Assembly (NCBI GenBank): GCA_041653615.1
Contig: JBAZEZ010000004.1
Coordinates: forward strand, 1 to 64,000
Direction: 5' to 3'
DNA length: 64,000 nucleotides
From: JAHJUB01 sp041653615 [NCBI: Candidatus Ratteibacteria bacterium]
GTDB lineage: Bacteria; Ratteibacteria; UBA8468; MWAK01
Below, piece after piece: positions 42,511 through 51,283 of this stretch. Position 1 is the stretch's first letter. Every line of letters starts with the position of its first letter. The notes below the pieces were generated by a model. The model had not been told where the DNA came from. It ran no database searches and saw only the letters and a list, made by a program, of their open reading frames with translations. The position numbers were made by a program, and so were the translations under genes.

Positions 42511-43548
42511 TTAGGGTTTTACGATAACTTTCAGTCCCCGGCAGTTTTCCGCGGCCGTCAGCGCTTCTTTGATTTCCGCCAGAGGAAAAACACTGGTTAT
42601 GTAATCTTTACCGTTAATTGCGCCGGATGCCAGAATTTTCAACGCTATTTTATTATGGCGGGGCGCGGAACCATGTGTGCCGACCACTTTCAGTTCACCA
42701 TAATGGATGAGGTTGGTGTCCAGGCTGACGGTGGGCTGGGTTTTGGGCAGGCCGCCGAAGAAATTAACCGAGCCGCGTTTGGCAGCCATTTCCAGCGCCT
42801 GGGTTTGTGCCTGGCCGGAACCGGCGGCCACGATTACGTGGTCCGCGAGCCGGCCTTCGTTCTCTTTTTTGATAACTTCAGCCAATTTTTCTTTCGTTGG
42901 ATTGATAAAACGGTCGGCGCCGGTGAATTCAGCCATCTTGAGTCTTTCGTCGTCTACGTCTGATATGATAATGGGAGAAGCGCCCCTGACCCGGGCTAAT
43001 TGGGCGTGTATGCAGCCCATCGGCCCGGCGCCGATTATCAGGACTGAATTCCCGATTCCGACACCGCTTATCTCTTGTCCGTTAATACAGCAGGCGATGG
43101 GTTCAGCCAAGGCCGCTTCTTCGTACGGAAGTCCCGAATGGATTTTATTAACGCAGTCGTTTGCCAAGACCCGTTCCGGCAACAGGATGTATTCGGCGAA
43201 TCCGCCGTCGTAATGGTAGCCGATCGCTTTCAGATTATCGCACATTGCCTGGATGCCCAACCGGCAGTAGTAGCATTCACCGCAGGGAATGGCCGCGGCC
43301 GCTTGGACCCGGTCGCCCACCGAAAAATCGGAGACGCCTTCGCCCACTTCTTTTACTTCTCCGGCTAACTCGTGCCCGGTAATCCGGGGAAATTTGATGA
43401 GCCGGTGGCCGTAATGGTAAACCTTGACGTCGGTTCCGCAGACCGCGCAGGCCTTAACCTGCAGCAATAATTCTCCTTTACCGGTTTTCGGCTGCGGAAA
43501 TTCACCGTAAACCAGATCTTCAATCCCCCGAACCATCGCTGCTTTCAT
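42511..43548 (-). CDS. Zinc-dependent medium-chain dehydrogenase
   Basis: A 345-residue alcohol/polyol dehydrogenase. Catalytic zinc residues are in CAVCGTDVKVYH (Cys37 region) and GHELAGEV (His about 59), structural zinc cysteines in CGECYYCRLGIQAMC (about 93-107), and the NAD motif is IGAGPMGCIHAQLA (about 170-183). The sequence is nearest the threonine 3-dehydrogenase / sorbitol dehydrogenase branch. With mtlD upstream a polyol substrate is plausible, but the two genes are split by a repeat. Confidence 0.88.
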   Translation of the reverse strand: MKAAMVRGIEDLVYGEFPQPKTGKGELLLQVKACAVCGTDVKVYHYGHRLIKFPRITGHELAGEVKEVGEGVSDFSVGDRVQAAAAIPCGECYYCRLGIQAMCDNLKAIGYHYDGGFAEYILLPERVLANDCVNKIHSGLPYEEAALAEPIACCINGQEISGVGIGNSVLIIGAGPMGCIHAQLARVRGASPIIISDVDDERLKMAEFTGADRFINPTKEKLAEVIKKENEGRLADHVIVAAGSGQAQTQALEMAAKRGSVNFFGGLPKTQPTVSLDTNLIHYGELKVVGTHGSAPRHNKIALKILASGAINGKDYITSVFPLAEIKEALTAAENCRGLKVIVKP

Positions 43549-43567
43549 AATTATTGTATTTTTCTTA

Positions 43568-43639
43568 TTATCCTGAACCGTGATCGCGAAGGATCCCGCA
43601 GTTAAGAATTAGATTCTTCGCTATTGCTCAGAATGACAC
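43568..43639. repeat. Palindromic repeat (CATTCTGAG family) forming the end of mtlD
   Basis: TTATCCTGAACCGTGATCG at the left and CATTCTGAGCAATAGCGAAG on the other strand at the right are the two arms. The mtlD reading frame runs into the right arm, which codes its last residues RCHSEQ and the TAG stop. Confidence 0.7.
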
Positions 43640-44799
43640 CTTAATTCGTCGTACCTTTCCAAAATTGCGTTGTAGATTGGTTCTTCCGGCTCGATTTTAC
43701 AGATTTTCCGGAGGACATAACCGGCGCCTTTTTCGGAAATCATTTTTGCCAGGTTAACGGCCTCCTCGTCTTCTTTATAATTATAGCACAGGGCCGCCGC
43801 AATCGTAAAAATTACATTTTTAGGTTCAATTTTAAAATCGAGGCAGAGTCGGGCCGTCCCAACCAGCCGGTCTTTGGGTCCCAGTTTTCGCAGGGGCTGC
43901 CGCCCCACCCGGTAAACGGTGTCGCCCAGGGATTTGTTGGCGAATCGCCGCAACAGGTCACTGCTGTAATCGCGCAGTTCCTTTTTTGAGAAACGATGTT
44001 TTTTTCTTAAAGCGGTTTCAGCCTCCTCCAGCGTTCCTTCCAAAAGTTTGCGGATTTCCGGATAGGCGACCGCTTCCCAAATGTATCGGCAGTTTTTCAG
44101 GTAACCGAAATAGGCGCAAACCGCGTGAACCAAATTGTGGACGTAGAGTTTCAGTTCCTCATAAGCTTGGATATTTTCCACCGGTAGGAATCCGCTAATC
44201 TCCGGAATTTTTCCCTTAAAGCCGTATTTTGCTACCGGCAGGATTTTATAGGGTTCCACCAGGACCAGGAGCGGTTCCTGTTTCTTCATTTCCGGCGGCA
44301 CCGGCGGCACCATCCGGCTGACTACCGTCTCCACCATTCCGACTTTTTCGTCCAGATAGTTATACAAATCGGACGGAAGGCTCTGCCTGATTTCCGACTT
44401 AAGGGTTTTACCGGCGGAGAGCAGGTTTTCACAGATGATGATATTTAACGGCCGGGGATTTTTGGATGCGGCCCGTCTCGCGATTCCTTTGGTCAAAAGC
44501 GGGGCAATCTTCGGAATATTCCCCACGCCGACCGCAGTTGCGGCTAGGTCGGCTTCAGTCAGTTCTGCCGCGACCGCGGCCCCATCGCCGGCGGAAACCG
44601 CTCGCACATTTCTGATTTCAAACTTTTCTTTTTCTCCGTCCGAAACGACCCAGAGCGGGTAAGATTTGTTTTTATTCAACAGTTCGACAACTGAAGGTAT
44701 CGCTTCCACAAAGATGGTTTCGTATCCGGACTCAAAGAATAACTGTCCCAGAAAACCCCGCCCGATATTACCGGCGCCGAATACCACCGCTTTTTTCAT
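43621..44799 (-). CDS. mtlD: Mannitol-1-phosphate 5-dehydrogenase
   Basis: A 392-residue NAD enzyme converting mannitol-1-phosphate and fructose-6-phosphate. FGAGNIGRGFLG (residues 7-18) is the NAD motif, IICENLLSAG near 121 is characteristic, VVSRMVPPVP near 160 and KLYVHNLVHAVCAYFGYLK near 217 carry the Lys/His active-site region (the Lys is in the KLYVHN helix). No mannitol PTS gene is near, so it may act in mannitol synthesis as a compatible solute. The C-terminal six residues come from a palindromic repeat. It overlaps valS by four bases. Confidence 0.88.
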   Translation of the reverse strand: MKKAVVFGAGNIGRGFLGQLFFESGYETIFVEAIPSVVELLNKNKSYPLWVVSDGEKEKFEIRNVRAVSAGDGAAVAAELTEADLAATAVGVGNIPKIAPLLTKGIARRAASKNPRPLNIIICENLLSAGKTLKSEIRQSLPSDLYNYLDEKVGMVETVVSRMVPPVPPEMKKQEPLLVLVEPYKILPVAKYGFKGKIPEISGFLPVENIQAYEELKLYVHNLVHAVCAYFGYLKNCRYIWEAVAYPEIRKLLEGTLEEAETALRKKHRFSKKELRDYSSDLLRRFANKSLGDTVYRVGRQPLRKLGPKDRLVGTARLCLDFKIEPKNVIFTIAAALCYNYKEDEEAVNLAKMISEKGAGYVLRKICKIEPEEPIYNAILERYDELRCHSEQ

Positions 44800-47519
44800 T
44801 TCAAAAACGACAACTGTTCCTTTATTCTTTTTTTATTCAGATACATTAATTCCAGACGTTCCTTTTCCCGTTTTACCACTTCCGGCGGTGCTTTCTTTAA
44901 AAATTGCCGGTCCTTGAGCCGAACTGTAATTTTAGCCATTTCCGTTTCTAATCCCGCAAGTTCTTTGTTTCGTTTGTCCCTTTCTTTGGCGGGGTCGAAG
45001 AGACCGGCTAAAGGTAGAAAAACTTCGCCCAGGGTGAGGAGGTGGTTGGCTTCCATATCCTGCCGTTGGTGGTGGGTAACAATCTGTAGTTCGGCCAGAC
45101 CGGATAATTTTTTTACATAATTCTGGCAGTTTTCTTTTTCAAAGAACGTGTATTCTTCACCGGGACCGATGCATATGGTTGCTTTTGCCAGCTGCGTCGG
45201 TGGAACCCCGAATTCCCGCTTCAAGTCCCGGATGGCGGTGATTGCTTCTTTTAATAATTTGAACCTGAAATCCAGCGCCGGTTGGTGATGGCCGCGGATG
45301 GCCTGGGGCCAGGTGGCTAAAGAAAGAGATTTTGCTTCATCTTGAACCAGGCCTTCTTCTTTCAGCCGGTTCCAGATTTCTTCGGTAATAAAGGGCATGA
45401 AAGGGTGAACCAGGTGTAAAAAGCGTTCCAGCACAAAGATGGCGCAGGCAAGAGAATTTTTGTCTTTCCGTTCCTGCCAGTCTATCTTGACCATTTCAAG
45501 GTACCAGTCGCAGTAAGTGTGCCAGAAGAACTGGTAAAGCACGGCCGCCGCTTCATTCAAACGGAGCGCCTTAAGATTTTTATCAACTGAACGCCGGCAT
45601 GTTTCGAATTCGGAAAGTATCCATCTTTGGCTGAAGGTAAGCGTAGCGATATCCGGCAATCCGTCTATTTTCAAACCTTCTTCTTTTACCCGCCCGATTA
45701 CCAGGCGGCTCGCATTCCAGATTTTGTTGGCAAAGTTCCGGCCCAGTGTAAAGCTCTTACGGCCGATAAAGAGGTCCTGTCCCTGACTGGCGAAAGAAAT
45801 CAGGCTGAAACGGAGAGAATCCGCGCCGACCTCATTGATTATTTCCAGCGGGTCAATAACGTTTCCGTATGATTTACTCATCTTTCGGCCGGTTTCATCC
45901 CGGACCGTACCGTGTATGTAAACCTGTTCGAAAGGCAGTTTTCCGGTAAATTCCAGGCCGGACATGGCCATTCGCGCGACCCAGAAGAAAATTATCTCCG
46001 GCGCGGTAACTAGGATTTTGGTCGGATAAAATATCTCCAGGTCTTTAGTTTTTTCCGGCCAGCCCAAAACGGAATAAGGCCACAGCCAGGAAGAGAACCA
46101 GGTGTCCAGGACGTCCGGGTCCTGAGTCAGGTTGATAGAGCCGCAATTCGGGCACTTGTCCGGTTTCGTTTTAGAAACAATTATTCCCTTTTCGTTTGTG
46201 TAGGGGAGGGGCTCTGTCCCCTCCCGCGGGCGGGGATGTAACCCCGCCCCTACATTTTTGGTTAAGCACCCCTGACAGTAATACACCGGCAGGCGATGTC
46301 CCCACCATATTTGCCGGCTGATGCACCAGTCCTCTATATTCTCCAGCCACATCCGGTAAACCTTCTGCCAGCGGGCCGGATAAAATTTGGGCTTATTCTT
46401 TTTTGCCAGGACAAGCGTCGGCTTGGCGAGTGGTTTCATCCGGACAAACCATTGTTTGGAAAGATACGGTTCCACCACGGTCTCGCAGCGGTAACAGCGG
46501 CCGACACTATGCTGATAATCCTCAACCTTAACCAGTAGGCCGTTTTCTTTGAGTAAAGCCACGGTCTCTTCCCGGGCCGCGAATCTTTCTTTTCCGGCCA
46601 GGGGACCGGCTTCTTTAGTGAGAATTCCTTTTTCGTCGATAACGGTAATACCGGGCAGGTTTAAATCACGAGCCATTTTAAAGTCATTGGGGTCGTGGTG
46701 CGGGGTGATTTTAACCGCTCCGGTGCCGAACCCTTTTTCCACCATCGGGTGCGCGACGATTGGAATCAGGCGGTTCAGGATAGGCAGGAAAACTTTTTTT
46801 CCAACTATCTTTTTGTAGCGGATGTCTTTTGGGTTAACCGCGATTGCGGTGTCGCCGAAGAGGGTTTCCGGCCGGGTTGTGGCTACGACCACGCCTTCGG
46901 TTCCTCCTTCGCCCGGGTAGCGGATGTAATAGAGATGGCTTTCTTCTGTCTCGTGATCTACTTCTTCGTTAGCCAGGGCGGTGGTGCATCGGGGACACCA
47001 GTTGACGATGTAATTTCCCCGGTAAATAAGCCCTTTTTGGTAGAGGGAAACGAATGCCTCGCTGACCGCGGCACTCAGGCCTTCGTCCATCGTGAAACGC
47101 TCTCTCTGCCAGTCGCAGGAAGCGCCCAGTTTTTTCAGCTGTTCAATGATTGTTCCGCCGCGCTCTTCTTTCCAGCGCCAGACTTTTTCGATAAATTTAT
47201 CCCGGCCCAGGTCGTCCCGTTTTTGGCCCTTTTCTAAAAGAGAACGTTCTACTACGTTCTGGGTGGCGATACCGGCGTGGTCGGTTCCCGGAATCCAGAG
47301 GGTGTTAAGGCCGGACATCCGCGCTTGACGGATAAGTACGTCCTGGATAGTGGTGTTTAGGGCGTGGCCGATGTGGAGAACTCCGGTTACGTTGGGCGGC
47401 GGAATGACGATGACAAACGATTTTTTCGGGGAATCAACGTCTGCGCGGAAAAACTCGTTTTCCCGGTATATTTTCAGCCATTTTTCTTCGACTTCTTTCG
47501 CGCTATATTGTTTTTCCAT
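44796..47519 (-). CDS. valS: Valyl-tRNA synthetase with inserted repeat peptide
   Basis: A 907-residue class I synthetase. HIGH motif in PPNVTGVLHIGHALN (about 37-51) and KMSKS in GRKMSKSYGN; editing domain about 190-330; the DPDVLDTWFSSWLWP block is the strand before KMSKS region; a C-terminal coiled coil (about 840-905) completes the fold. In the zinc-like knuckle between YYCQGC and KCPNCG there is an extra peptide NVGAGLHPRPREGTEPLPYT that relatives lack. It is encoded by a palindromic repeat (46199-46254) read in frame. Everything else looks intact, so the enzyme probably works. Confidence 0.95.
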   Translation of the reverse strand: MEKQYSAKEVEEKWLKIYRENEFFRADVDSPKKSFVIVIPPPNVTGVLHIGHALNTTIQDVLIRQARMSGLNTLWIPGTDHAGIATQNVVERSLLEKGQKRDDLGRDKFIEKVWRWKEERGGTIIEQLKKLGASCDWQRERFTMDEGLSAAVSEAFVSLYQKGLIYRGNYIVNWCPRCTTALANEEVDHETEESHLYYIRYPGEGGTEGVVVATTRPETLFGDTAIAVNPKDIRYKKIVGKKVFLPILNRLIPIVAHPMVEKGFGTGAVKITPHHDPNDFKMARDLNLPGITVIDEKGILTKEAGPLAGKERFAAREETVALLKENGLLVKVEDYQHSVGRCYRCETVVEPYLSKQWFVRMKPLAKPTLVLAKKNKPKFYPARWQKVYRMWLENIEDWCISRQIWWGHRLPVYYCQGCLTKNVGAGLHPRPREGTEPLPYTNEKGIIVSKTKPDKCPNCGSINLTQDPDVLDTWFSSWLWPYSVLGWPEKTKDLEIFYPTKILVTAPEIIFFWVARMAMSGLEFTGKLPFEQVYIHGTVRDETGRKMSKSYGNVIDPLEIINEVGADSLRFSLISFASQGQDLFIGRKSFTLGRNFANKIWNASRLVIGRVKEEGLKIDGLPDIATLTFSQRWILSEFETCRRSVDKNLKALRLNEAAAVLYQFFWHTYCDWYLEMVKIDWQERKDKNSLACAIFVLERFLHLVHPFMPFITEEIWNRLKEEGLVQDEAKSLSLATWPQAIRGHHQPALDFRFKLLKEAITAIRDLKREFGVPPTQLAKATICIGPGEEYTFFEKENCQNYVKKLSGLAELQIVTHHQRQDMEANHLLTLGEVFLPLAGLFDPAKERDKRNKELAGLETEMAKITVRLKDRQFLKKAPPEVVKREKERLELMYLNKKRIKEQLSFLK
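46199..46254. repeat. 56-bp TGTAG...CTACA palindromic repeat inside valS
   Basis: TGTAGGGGAGGGG at the left and CCCCGCCCCTACA at the right are inverted ends. Internally two hairpins are formed around CTCTGT and ATGTAA with a central GCGGG. Both ends and the plan match the intergenic element at 41283-41340. On the valS strand it is open in the used frame and adds about 19 residues. Confidence 0.8.
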
Positions 47520-47545
47520 AATTTAATTGTCGAGAAACATTTTCG

Positions 47546-47651
47546 GGACGCAGATATACGCAGAAACAACCGGATAATACTAAATGATAATTCTTTTAAG
47601 AATATCTTCTATAAAATGATCTTTAATCTGTATCTGCAGTAATCTGCGTCC
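47546..47651. repeat. Palindromic repeat (GGACGCAG family), copy 1
   Basis: GGACGCAGAT at 47546 and ATCTGCGTCC ending at 47651 are perfect inverted ends. Inside, ACGCAGAAA, ACCGGATAA and AATCTGTATCTGC match the second copy at 53841-53950 in the same order and orientation. It lies upstream of valS, between divergent genes. Confidence 0.8.
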
Positions 47652-47710
47652 AAATAACTTATTTAGAATACCCTGAAATGCGTCTTTTCGTCAATCCGGA
47701 TATGGATATT

Positions 47711-47739
47711 TTGACGAAGATGAATTTTTCGGGTAAGAT
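47711..47739 (+). promoter_or_regulatory. Sigma-70-type promoter for the lipoprotein gene
   Basis: TTGACG (47711-47716) and TAAGAT (47734-47739) are spaced by 17 bases and point to the lipoprotein gene starting at 47779. Close to the consensus, but not tested. Confidence 0.5.
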
Positions 47740-47778
47740 AATTATTATAAGGGTTGGGCGGGGAGGTGGGAGGTAAAG

Positions 47779-48111
47779 ATGAAAAACGGTGTATTGATTT
47801 TGGCGGTTATTTTTTTGGCGATTGGAATTACTTCCTGCGGTAAAAAATCGGCGCCTGAGGAGGGCCTGAGTCCGGCTAACGCCATTCAGAAATACGGCGG
47901 AGTAATGGGGAAGAACTATCAGAGAGCTAAGTCTTTCGACGTTCTTCTTTCTCTGAAACACGACATTACCTCTTTTCAGACCGAGCAGGGGCGCTGGCCG
48001 TCTTCACTTCAGGAATTGGTGGAAAAGGGATACACTAAGGAATTGCCGAAGCCGCCGGAAGGGATGAAGTTCAGTTATAACTCGCAGAACGGGTCAATAA
48101 GGCTGGAATAG
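47779..48111 (+). CDS. Small lipoprotein, pseudopilin-like C-terminal part
   Basis: A 110-residue protein with a lipoprotein signal: hydrophobic residues 4-16 and lipobox ITSC with Cys20. The mature part FDVLLSLKHDITSFQTEQG then WPSSLQELVEKGY resembles the middle region of type II pseudopilins (the long helix followed by W/YP..L..L...GYL), so it could be a distant relative anchored by lipid, but this is inference. Strong ribosome site GGAGG. It is the only plus-strand gene between 2.9 and 49 kb. Confidence 0.65.
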   Translation: MKNGVLILAVIFLAIGITSCGKKSAPEEGLSPANAIQKYGGVMGKNYQRAKSFDVLLSLKHDITSFQTEQGRWPSSLQELVEKGYTKELPKPPEGMKFSYNSQNGSIRLE

Positions 48112-48120
48112 GACGGTTGA

Positions 48121-48149
48121 GATTCTTTGATTGCGCTCAGGATGACACG
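48121..48149. repeat. Half copy of the CATCCTGAG repeat
   Basis: GATTCTTTGATTGCGCTCAGGATGACACGC matches one arm of the family seen at 22985, 43568 and 59077. It lies in the 40-base gap between the convergent lipoprotein and lepB genes. Confidence 0.5.
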
Positions 48150-48151
48150 CT

Positions 48152-48649
48152 TTATTTTATGCGGCCGAGGCGGTTTGCGGGCCAGTAGCGAAAGATAATC
48201 TTTCCGCGTATATTTTCATTTGGTAAAAATCCCCAAACGCTGCTGTCTTCACTATTATTCCGGTTGTCTCCCAGCACAAAAAGATTGCCGGGCGGCACCT
48301 GGGCTTGGACGTATACATAAACGATAAAACTTTCCTTCAGGTAGGGTTCATTCATCGGTGTGTCATTCAGGTAGAGTTGTCCGTTACTCACTTTCACGGT
48401 ATCCCCGGGCAGTCCGATTACTCTCTTCACCAGGTATCCTTTCGCATCTTCGGGGTCTTTAAAAACAACGATATCGTTTCTTTTTAAAATTTTTGTTTTT
48501 ATCAGTGCCATTTTGTCCCCGGGTTGAATAGTCGGTTCCATGGACCGGGTGTCGGTATAAAAAAACCCGCCTTTTTTTACACTGAAGAAAAAGAAAGCGG
48601 AGGCAAAAAAAGCGAAAAGAAAGGCGTAATTAATAATCTTTTTAAACAT
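48152..48649 (-). CDS. lepB: Signal peptidase I
   Basis: A 165-residue membrane protease with one N-terminal transmembrane helix (about 6-24). The catalytic Ser is in TRSMEPTI (about residue 36) and the catalytic Lys in YLVKRVIGLPGD (about 75); the C-terminal box LGDNRNNSEDSSVWG is complete. It removes signal peptides at the outer face of the inner membrane. Length is at the short end for the family, as in many Gram-positive and candidate-phylum versions. Confidence 0.93.
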   Translation of the reverse strand: MFKKIINYAFLFAFFASAFFFFSVKKGGFFYTDTRSMEPTIQPGDKMALIKTKILKRNDIVVFKDPEDAKGYLVKRVIGLPGDTVKVSNGQLYLNDTPMNEPYLKESFIVYVYVQAQVPPGNLFVLGDNRNNSEDSSVWGFLPNENIRGKIIFRYWPANRLGRIK

Positions 48650-48659
48650 AAAGGCCGTT

Positions 48660-49151
48660 TTAACGTAATTTATTCTTCATTATCGAAAGGTCTATCAGGT
48701 GTTGCTTTTCTTCGGCGATAATTTTTTTGATGATTTCCTGTGTTTTTAAATCTTTTCCCGGTACGAATGTTTCAACCTCGCGGAAGAGAAACAGGGTGCT
48801 TCTTTCAAACATAAGCGCAATGTTTATTGCCGCCCGGTCATCTTTTTTTGCCGCTTCAATCATGAATTCCGCTCTATTCTCTTCCGGAAACATGCGGCCT
48901 TCCATTAACGCGTTCAGGTAGGACTCGTATTCGCCCGGATAGTTTTCAACCGGTTGATAATCTTCCAGAGAATCAAGCAGTCCGGTAAATAGTTTTTCGT
49001 GATACTGTTCCATGCCAGCCAGTCGTTCGGCCAGTTTCCTAACTTCTTCGGCCCGGGCATTTTGGGAAAGGAAAAGGTAGTAATCGTAGCCGGTCTGTTC
49101 CTCCCGGACCGCCATTTTTAGCATCTCCCGGATATCAAATAGGTTGGCCAT
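48660..49151 (-). CDS. Rubrerythrin/ferritin-like diiron protein
   Basis: A 163-residue four-helix protein. Diiron ligands appear as Glu in VREEQTGYDYY (about 17-18), E..H in MEQYHEKLF (47-51), Glu in MFERSTLFLF (about 114) and E..H in EEKQHLIDL (about 150-154). There is no rubredoxin domain. Such proteins reduce peroxide or handle iron in anaerobes. It shares a divergent intergenic region with the TauE-type gene. Confidence 0.8.
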   Translation of the reverse strand: MANLFDIREMLKMAVREEQTGYDYYLFLSQNARAEEVRKLAERLAGMEQYHEKLFTGLLDSLEDYQPVENYPGEYESYLNALMEGRMFPEENRAEFMIEAAKKDDRAAINIALMFERSTLFLFREVETFVPGKDLKTQEIIKKIIAEEKQHLIDLSIMKNKLR

Positions 49152-49187
49152 CGCAACTCCGCTTCAAGTTTGCGTTCAAAATTTTAG

Positions 49188-49264
49188 AGTATACTTTAAT
49201 ACTATCATGATAACATAATACGGGGTCGTTGTAAAAAATAAATTTCCCCGATTTGTGCTATAAT
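49188..49264. promoter_or_regulatory. Divergent promoter region
   Basis: On the plus strand a perfect TATAAT at 49259-49264 lies 72 bases before the start at 49336, but with no good -35 at 17 bases. On the minus strand TATACT at 49193-49188 has a weak partner (ATGTTA) 17 bases upstream. Placement is by eye. Confidence 0.35.
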
Positions 49265-49335
49265 TTTAACCCGACGAAAAATCTATTAATCTATCCTGAG
49301 GCGACTCTATACCGAAAGGTATTAAATCGGGGCTT

Positions 49336-50073
49336 ATGTTCAACTTAACTTTTTACCGTTGGCTGGTGGTGGCGCTTTCGGCATTTATGATCGGTCTTTC
49401 CAAGACCGGTTTGCCCGGTACTGGAATTCTGGCTGTACCTCTTATGGCTTGGGTGCTGCCGGCTCGCGCCTCTACCGGGGTTGTCCTGCCGATGCTGATT
49501 TTTGCCGATTTTTTTGCGGTCGGGTATTACCGTCGTTTCGTGGTGTGGCCCAAGTTAGTTTGCCTTTTGCCCTGGGCGGCGGCCGGTGTTTTCCTGGGTT
49601 ATCTTGCGCTGGGGAGGGTTAACGACCAGCAGTTGAAGCCGATAATCGGCGGAATAGTTCTGGTGATGCTGGCCCTTAACTTCTGGCGCAATTACGGCAA
49701 AAAAGACCGGCCGGTTCCCGCTTGGTGGTGGTTTGCCGCTTTGTTCGGTCTCTTGGCCGGCGTAACCACCATGATGGCCAACGCGGCGGGTCCGATAATG
49801 GCCATTTATCTTTTGGCGATGCGGCTGTCCAAAAATGAATTTATCGGCACCGGCGCCTGGTACTATCTGCTGGTCAACTGTTTTAAGGTTCCTTTCAGCG
49901 CCCATTTGGGATTGATTAACAGCCAATCGCTTCACTTCAACCTGGTGTTGTTTCCGCTGGTTGCCCTCGGCGCCTTGGCCGGGATAAAATTGCTGAAACA
50001 TATTCCCGGGAAAATTTTCAACCATCTCATCCAGGGTCTGGCTGCTTTGGCCGCGATAAACTTGTTGTTTTAA
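49336..50073 (+). CDS. TauE/SafE-family sulfite/anion exporter
   Basis: A 245-residue integral membrane protein with about eight helices in two repeats. The repeat motifs GLSKTGLPGTGILAVPLMAWVL (start) and GVTTMMANAAGPIMAIYLLAM (about 141-160) are typical of the TauE/SafE family, which moves sulfite, sulfonates or other small anions. The gene starts the short plus-strand block. Substrate not deducible. Confidence 0.88.
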   Translation: MFNLTFYRWLVVALSAFMIGLSKTGLPGTGILAVPLMAWVLPARASTGVVLPMLIFADFFAVGYYRRFVVWPKLVCLLPWAAAGVFLGYLALGRVNDQQLKPIIGGIVLVMLALNFWRNYGKKDRPVPAWWWFAALFGLLAGVTTMMANAAGPIMAIYLLAMRLSKNEFIGTGAWYYLLVNCFKVPFSAHLGLINSQSLHFNLVLFPLVALGALAGIKLLKHIPGKIFNHLIQGLAALAAINLLF

Positions 50074-50083
50074 GATACTAAAA

Positions 50084-51283
50084 ATGCTGAAAATAATTAA
50101 CAATTTCCTGCGTAAGAAATACTGGATCTATCTCTTCCCGGTCCTGATGGATTTCTCGGTCGCCTTTTTACTCCTTTTAGTATCGGTAAAAGCGGTCCAA
50201 ATGGGTACGGCTCCGTTTAAGCTGGGCATATTAGGCTCGGTTTGGGGAGTCAGTTATTTTGTTTCAAACCTGCTTCTGAGCCGTTTTGCCCATAAACGAA
50301 CGGCAAACCTGTTTATGGTCCTGGGCTGTCTGTCTTTTATCGTCATTGCGCCGGGTTTTATCTTTTTACATTCCCTCGCCGCTCTTTTTATCCTGGCGTT
50401 CCTGATCGGTCCGGCAACCGCTTTCTTCTTCATCGGATTTCAACTTTTCATGGGTGAAGGCGCCAACCTTTCGGTGCTTAAAAGCACGGCATTTTACACC
50501 TTGAGCTGGAGCGCCGGGATCGCTTTTGGTTCTTTGATTTCCGGTACCCTGGCCGGGTTTCCACCGGCCATTTCAATTCTGCCGGTAGTGGTGAGTTCGC
50601 TCTTGATTATCGCCGGGCTTCGATTTATCGGAAAGTTTTCCGCCCAGCAGCGGGAAGGGGTTAAAAAAGAGAACAGGCATGATTTTTCCGGTCTGGATAA
50701 GACGGTATCACCGGGAACGGAAAAGGCTTACCTGCTCCTGGGCTGGGTCGGTATTGTCACTGTTTCGATTATCAGTGTCGGTATAAGATTTCTTATGCCC
50801 AAATTAATTATTGATTTTTTCGGTCTTTCCCCGGCCGTTGCCGGCACACTACTTTTCCTCTCTTTTGTCATTCAGGCGGTTTTCGGGTTTGCCTTGATGA
50901 AATTTCCGGGCTGGCGTTATAATTTCAAGGCCCATTCCCGGCTGGAACTCCTGGCACTTGCCGGGGTATTTATTTCTTTGGCAATTTCCGGTTTAGCCGG
51001 GGTGATTATCCTGACGGTGGTTGTGGGAATTTATTCCGGGCACGCTTTTTACAACGGTGTATTTTATTCTCTCTGCCAGCACCGGAAGAGAGGCCGCAAC
51101 GTAAGCGTTAACGAATCGCTGGTGGGAATTTCCGGCATCCTCGGTCCGCTCATTTTGGGTGCGGCCCTCCAAGCCGGAATCAGCTATTTTTTTCTCGTCC
51201 CGGTTCTGCTGATAGCAGCCACCTATTTTATTCAGGCGTTTTTAGTCCGGTCGGTTACTTCACCAAGCGTTTTTTCATCATAA
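50084..51283 (+). CDS. MFS transporter
   Basis: A 399-residue membrane protein with about twelve hydrophobic helices in two halves and a cytoplasmic loop rich in charged residues at about 188-215, the general layout of major-facilitator transporters. No strongly diagnostic motif for a substrate class. Starts ten bases after the TauE-type gene and overlaps the tail-to-tail ABC permease gene by 29 bases. Confidence 0.8.
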   Translation: MLKIINNFLRKKYWIYLFPVLMDFSVAFLLLLVSVKAVQMGTAPFKLGILGSVWGVSYFVSNLLLSRFAHKRTANLFMVLGCLSFIVIAPGFIFLHSLAALFILAFLIGPATAFFFIGFQLFMGEGANLSVLKSTAFYTLSWSAGIAFGSLISGTLAGFPPAISILPVVVSSLLIIAGLRFIGKFSAQQREGVKKENRHDFSGLDKTVSPGTEKAYLLLGWVGIVTVSIISVGIRFLMPKLIIDFFGLSPAVAGTLLFLSFVIQAVFGFALMKFPGWRYNFKAHSRLELLALAGVFISLAISGLAGVIILTVVVGIYSGHAFYNGVFYSLCQHRKRGRNVSVNESLVGISGILGPLILGAALQAGISYFFLVPVLLIAATYFIQAFLVRSVTSPSVFSS

